DNA of 64,000 nt, taken from the NCBI GenBank assembly GCA_002471345.1, contig DKPS01000064.1, positions 1,137 to 65,136 on the forward strand, given 5' to 3'. Below are positions 63,286 to 64,000 of the stretch, piece by piece (position 1 is the stretch's first letter; every line of letters begins with the position of its first letter). Below the pieces are notes generated by a model. The model made no database searches. It had not been told where the DNA came from and was given only the letters and a program-made list of their open reading frames with translations. The stretch comes from Saprospiraceae bacterium UBA7328 (GTDB taxonomy: Bacteria; Bacteroidota; Bacteroidia; Chitinophagales; Saprospiraceae). Made by a program: the position numbers and the translations under genes.

Positions 63286-64000
63286 ATGATTGGAATCGAA
63301 AGATTTGTGGCATATAGGATGACTATTTTTGATAAAAGCTCTTTCACAGGCTATATACTTAAGTTTGCTATAGCTGCTATCGCATTGTCTGTGGCGGTTA
63401 TGATTATTTCTACTTCCGTCATTTCAGGGTTCAAAAATGAAATTTCATATAAAATGTTTGATTTCTGGGGACACATTGTAATAAATGATGCCAGGGCTTC
63501 TCAGGAATATGAGCTGATTCCAATTGAAAATGCAGATGAAATAATGACAGATGTATTGTCTATTAATAGAATTGATGAATTTCTCCAACCCGCTCTTAAT
63601 GAAAACGGATATATCACTGCCTCTTGTAATTCTGGTGTGAAAAAAGTATACCCATTCTCTGTATTACCATCACTGATTACAACTAAAGAGGAAGAGTTTG
63701 ATGGGCTCCTTTTGAAAGGCATAGAGAAAGAGTTTAATAATGATGTACTTAATGAGTATAAAACACAAGGTTCAGTTATCAATCTCAATCAAGAAGATCC
63801 AATGCGAGAGCTTTTTATTTCAGATCAAACAGCTAAGAGAATGAAACTTGAAGTAGGAGAAAATTTTATATTAAATTTTATTCTTGGAGAGACTACTGAA
63901 AAAAAGAGATTTAGTGTGGCGGGAATTTATAAAAGCGGTTTAGAAGAGTTTGATCGAAGGTTTGCATTTATTGACCATAGATGGATAAGTGATATTATAG
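63286..64000 (+). CDS. ABC transporter permease, FtsX/LolC type (partial, runs off right edge)
   Basis: Translating from ATG 63286 gives 238 codons with no stop to the end of the window. MIGIERFVAYRM at the start, a transmembrane segment at about 28-50 (LKFAIAAIALSVAVMIISTSVI) and SGFKNEISYKMFDFWGHIVI are the start pattern of LolC/LolE-like and related FtsX permeases; a periplasmic MacB-like core domain follows (about 60-238). The remaining transmembrane helices are outside the window. In Bacteroidota such permeases take part in lipoprotein or lipid release. The ATPase partner is not seen. Confidence 0.85.
   Translation, partial: MIGIERFVAYRMTIFDKSSFTGYILKFAIAAIALSVAVMIISTSVISGFKNEISYKMFDFWGHIVINDARASQEYELIPIENADEIMTDVLSINRIDEFLQPALNENGYITASCNSGVKKVYPFSVLPSLITTKEEEFDGLLLKGIEKEFNNDVLNEYKTQGSVINLNQEDPMRELFISDQTAKRMKLEVGENFILNFILGETTEKKRFSVAGIYKSGLEEFDRRFAFIDHRWISDII

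Noticed and set aside
63501..63788. 95-residue open frame on the minus strand near the right edge
   Set aside because: It is antisense to the partial permease gene, whose frame is open throughout and matches the FtsX/LolC start.

Overview
The window is a continuous, gene-dense piece of a Bacteroidota chromosome. Several things support this: the visibly AT-rich base composition, genes for Bacteroidota-typical families (DUF6702, DUF6029, DUF4249 beside a carboxypeptidase-regulatory TonB receptor, DUF3822 beside rsmD, DUF4296, DUF5106/DUF4369-type thioredoxins), near absence of Shine-Dalgarno sequences, and a few matches to the Bacteroidota -7 promoter element TAnnTTTG. I cannot fix a genus; a free-living, probably marine relative of Saprospiria or Cytophagia is plausible. 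I see no rRNA, tRNA, CRISPR array, insertion sequence or prophage.

Layout. 1-2718: three-subunit proton-translocating transhydrogenase (pntB runs off the left edge). 3077-6408: DUF6702 protein, flavin amine oxidase, NTF2-like protein and an exported class V aminotransferase-like enzyme in one direction. 6487-9010: outer-membrane DUF6029 barrel with two thioredoxin-fold proteins. 9180-13883: agmatinase, a small barrel protein, and a TonB receptor with its DUF4249 lipoprotein. 15169-22371: one long minus-strand run, M20 hydrolase, hemC, a degenerate exonuclease-like protein, hemD, a TMTC-like membrane TPR protein and recN. 22552-27133: exported asparaginase, msrB, three tandem copies of a small secreted protein with their own promoters and terminators, and a DUF4197 lipoprotein. 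27163-35290: tsaD, then a plus-strand run of seven genes (hypothetical, DUF3822, rsmD, argS, glnS, pyrR, pyrB). 35428-42659: thioredoxin-fold protein, rlmH, sugar MFS transporter, Big_2-DM13 lipoprotein with an outer-membrane barrel, acyl-CoA dehydrogenase, acetyltransferase. 42689-48767: maltose phosphorolysis genes (GH13 lipoprotein, GH65 phosphorylase, pgmB) behind a SWIM zinc-finger protein. 48796-51372: sixA, DUF4296 lipoprotein, two-component pair. 51376-64000: M23 peptidase, folP, TamB-like giant protein, aroC, mutS2, tyrS and the start of an FtsX/LolC-type permease.

How genes work together. Most of the window is core metabolism, translation and envelope biogenesis. The clearest pathway is maltodextrin use: surface or periplasmic GH13 hydrolysis, SLC45-like import, GH65 phosphorolysis to beta-glucose-1-phosphate, PgmB to glucose-6-phosphate. 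The hemC/hemD run supplies uroporphyrinogen III. Several envelope redox proteins (two TlpA-like, one DUF4369/5106 thioredoxin, MsrB, DM13) suggest active periplasmic thiol and electron handling.

The most unusual items are: (i) a recently triplicated 111-residue secreted protein whose copies each keep a GTAAC-N16-CGTTT promoter-like pair, typical of ECF sigma factors, and a terminator whose stem shows compensatory changes; (ii) a DEDDh-exonuclease-fold protein between hemC and hemD that has lost three of five catalytic residues; (iii) two conserved-family genes (DUF4197 and a SWIM protein) whose diagnostic N-terminal sequence lies upstream of any ATG, GTG or TTG codon. All family assignments are by reading the protein sequence; no database search was run.
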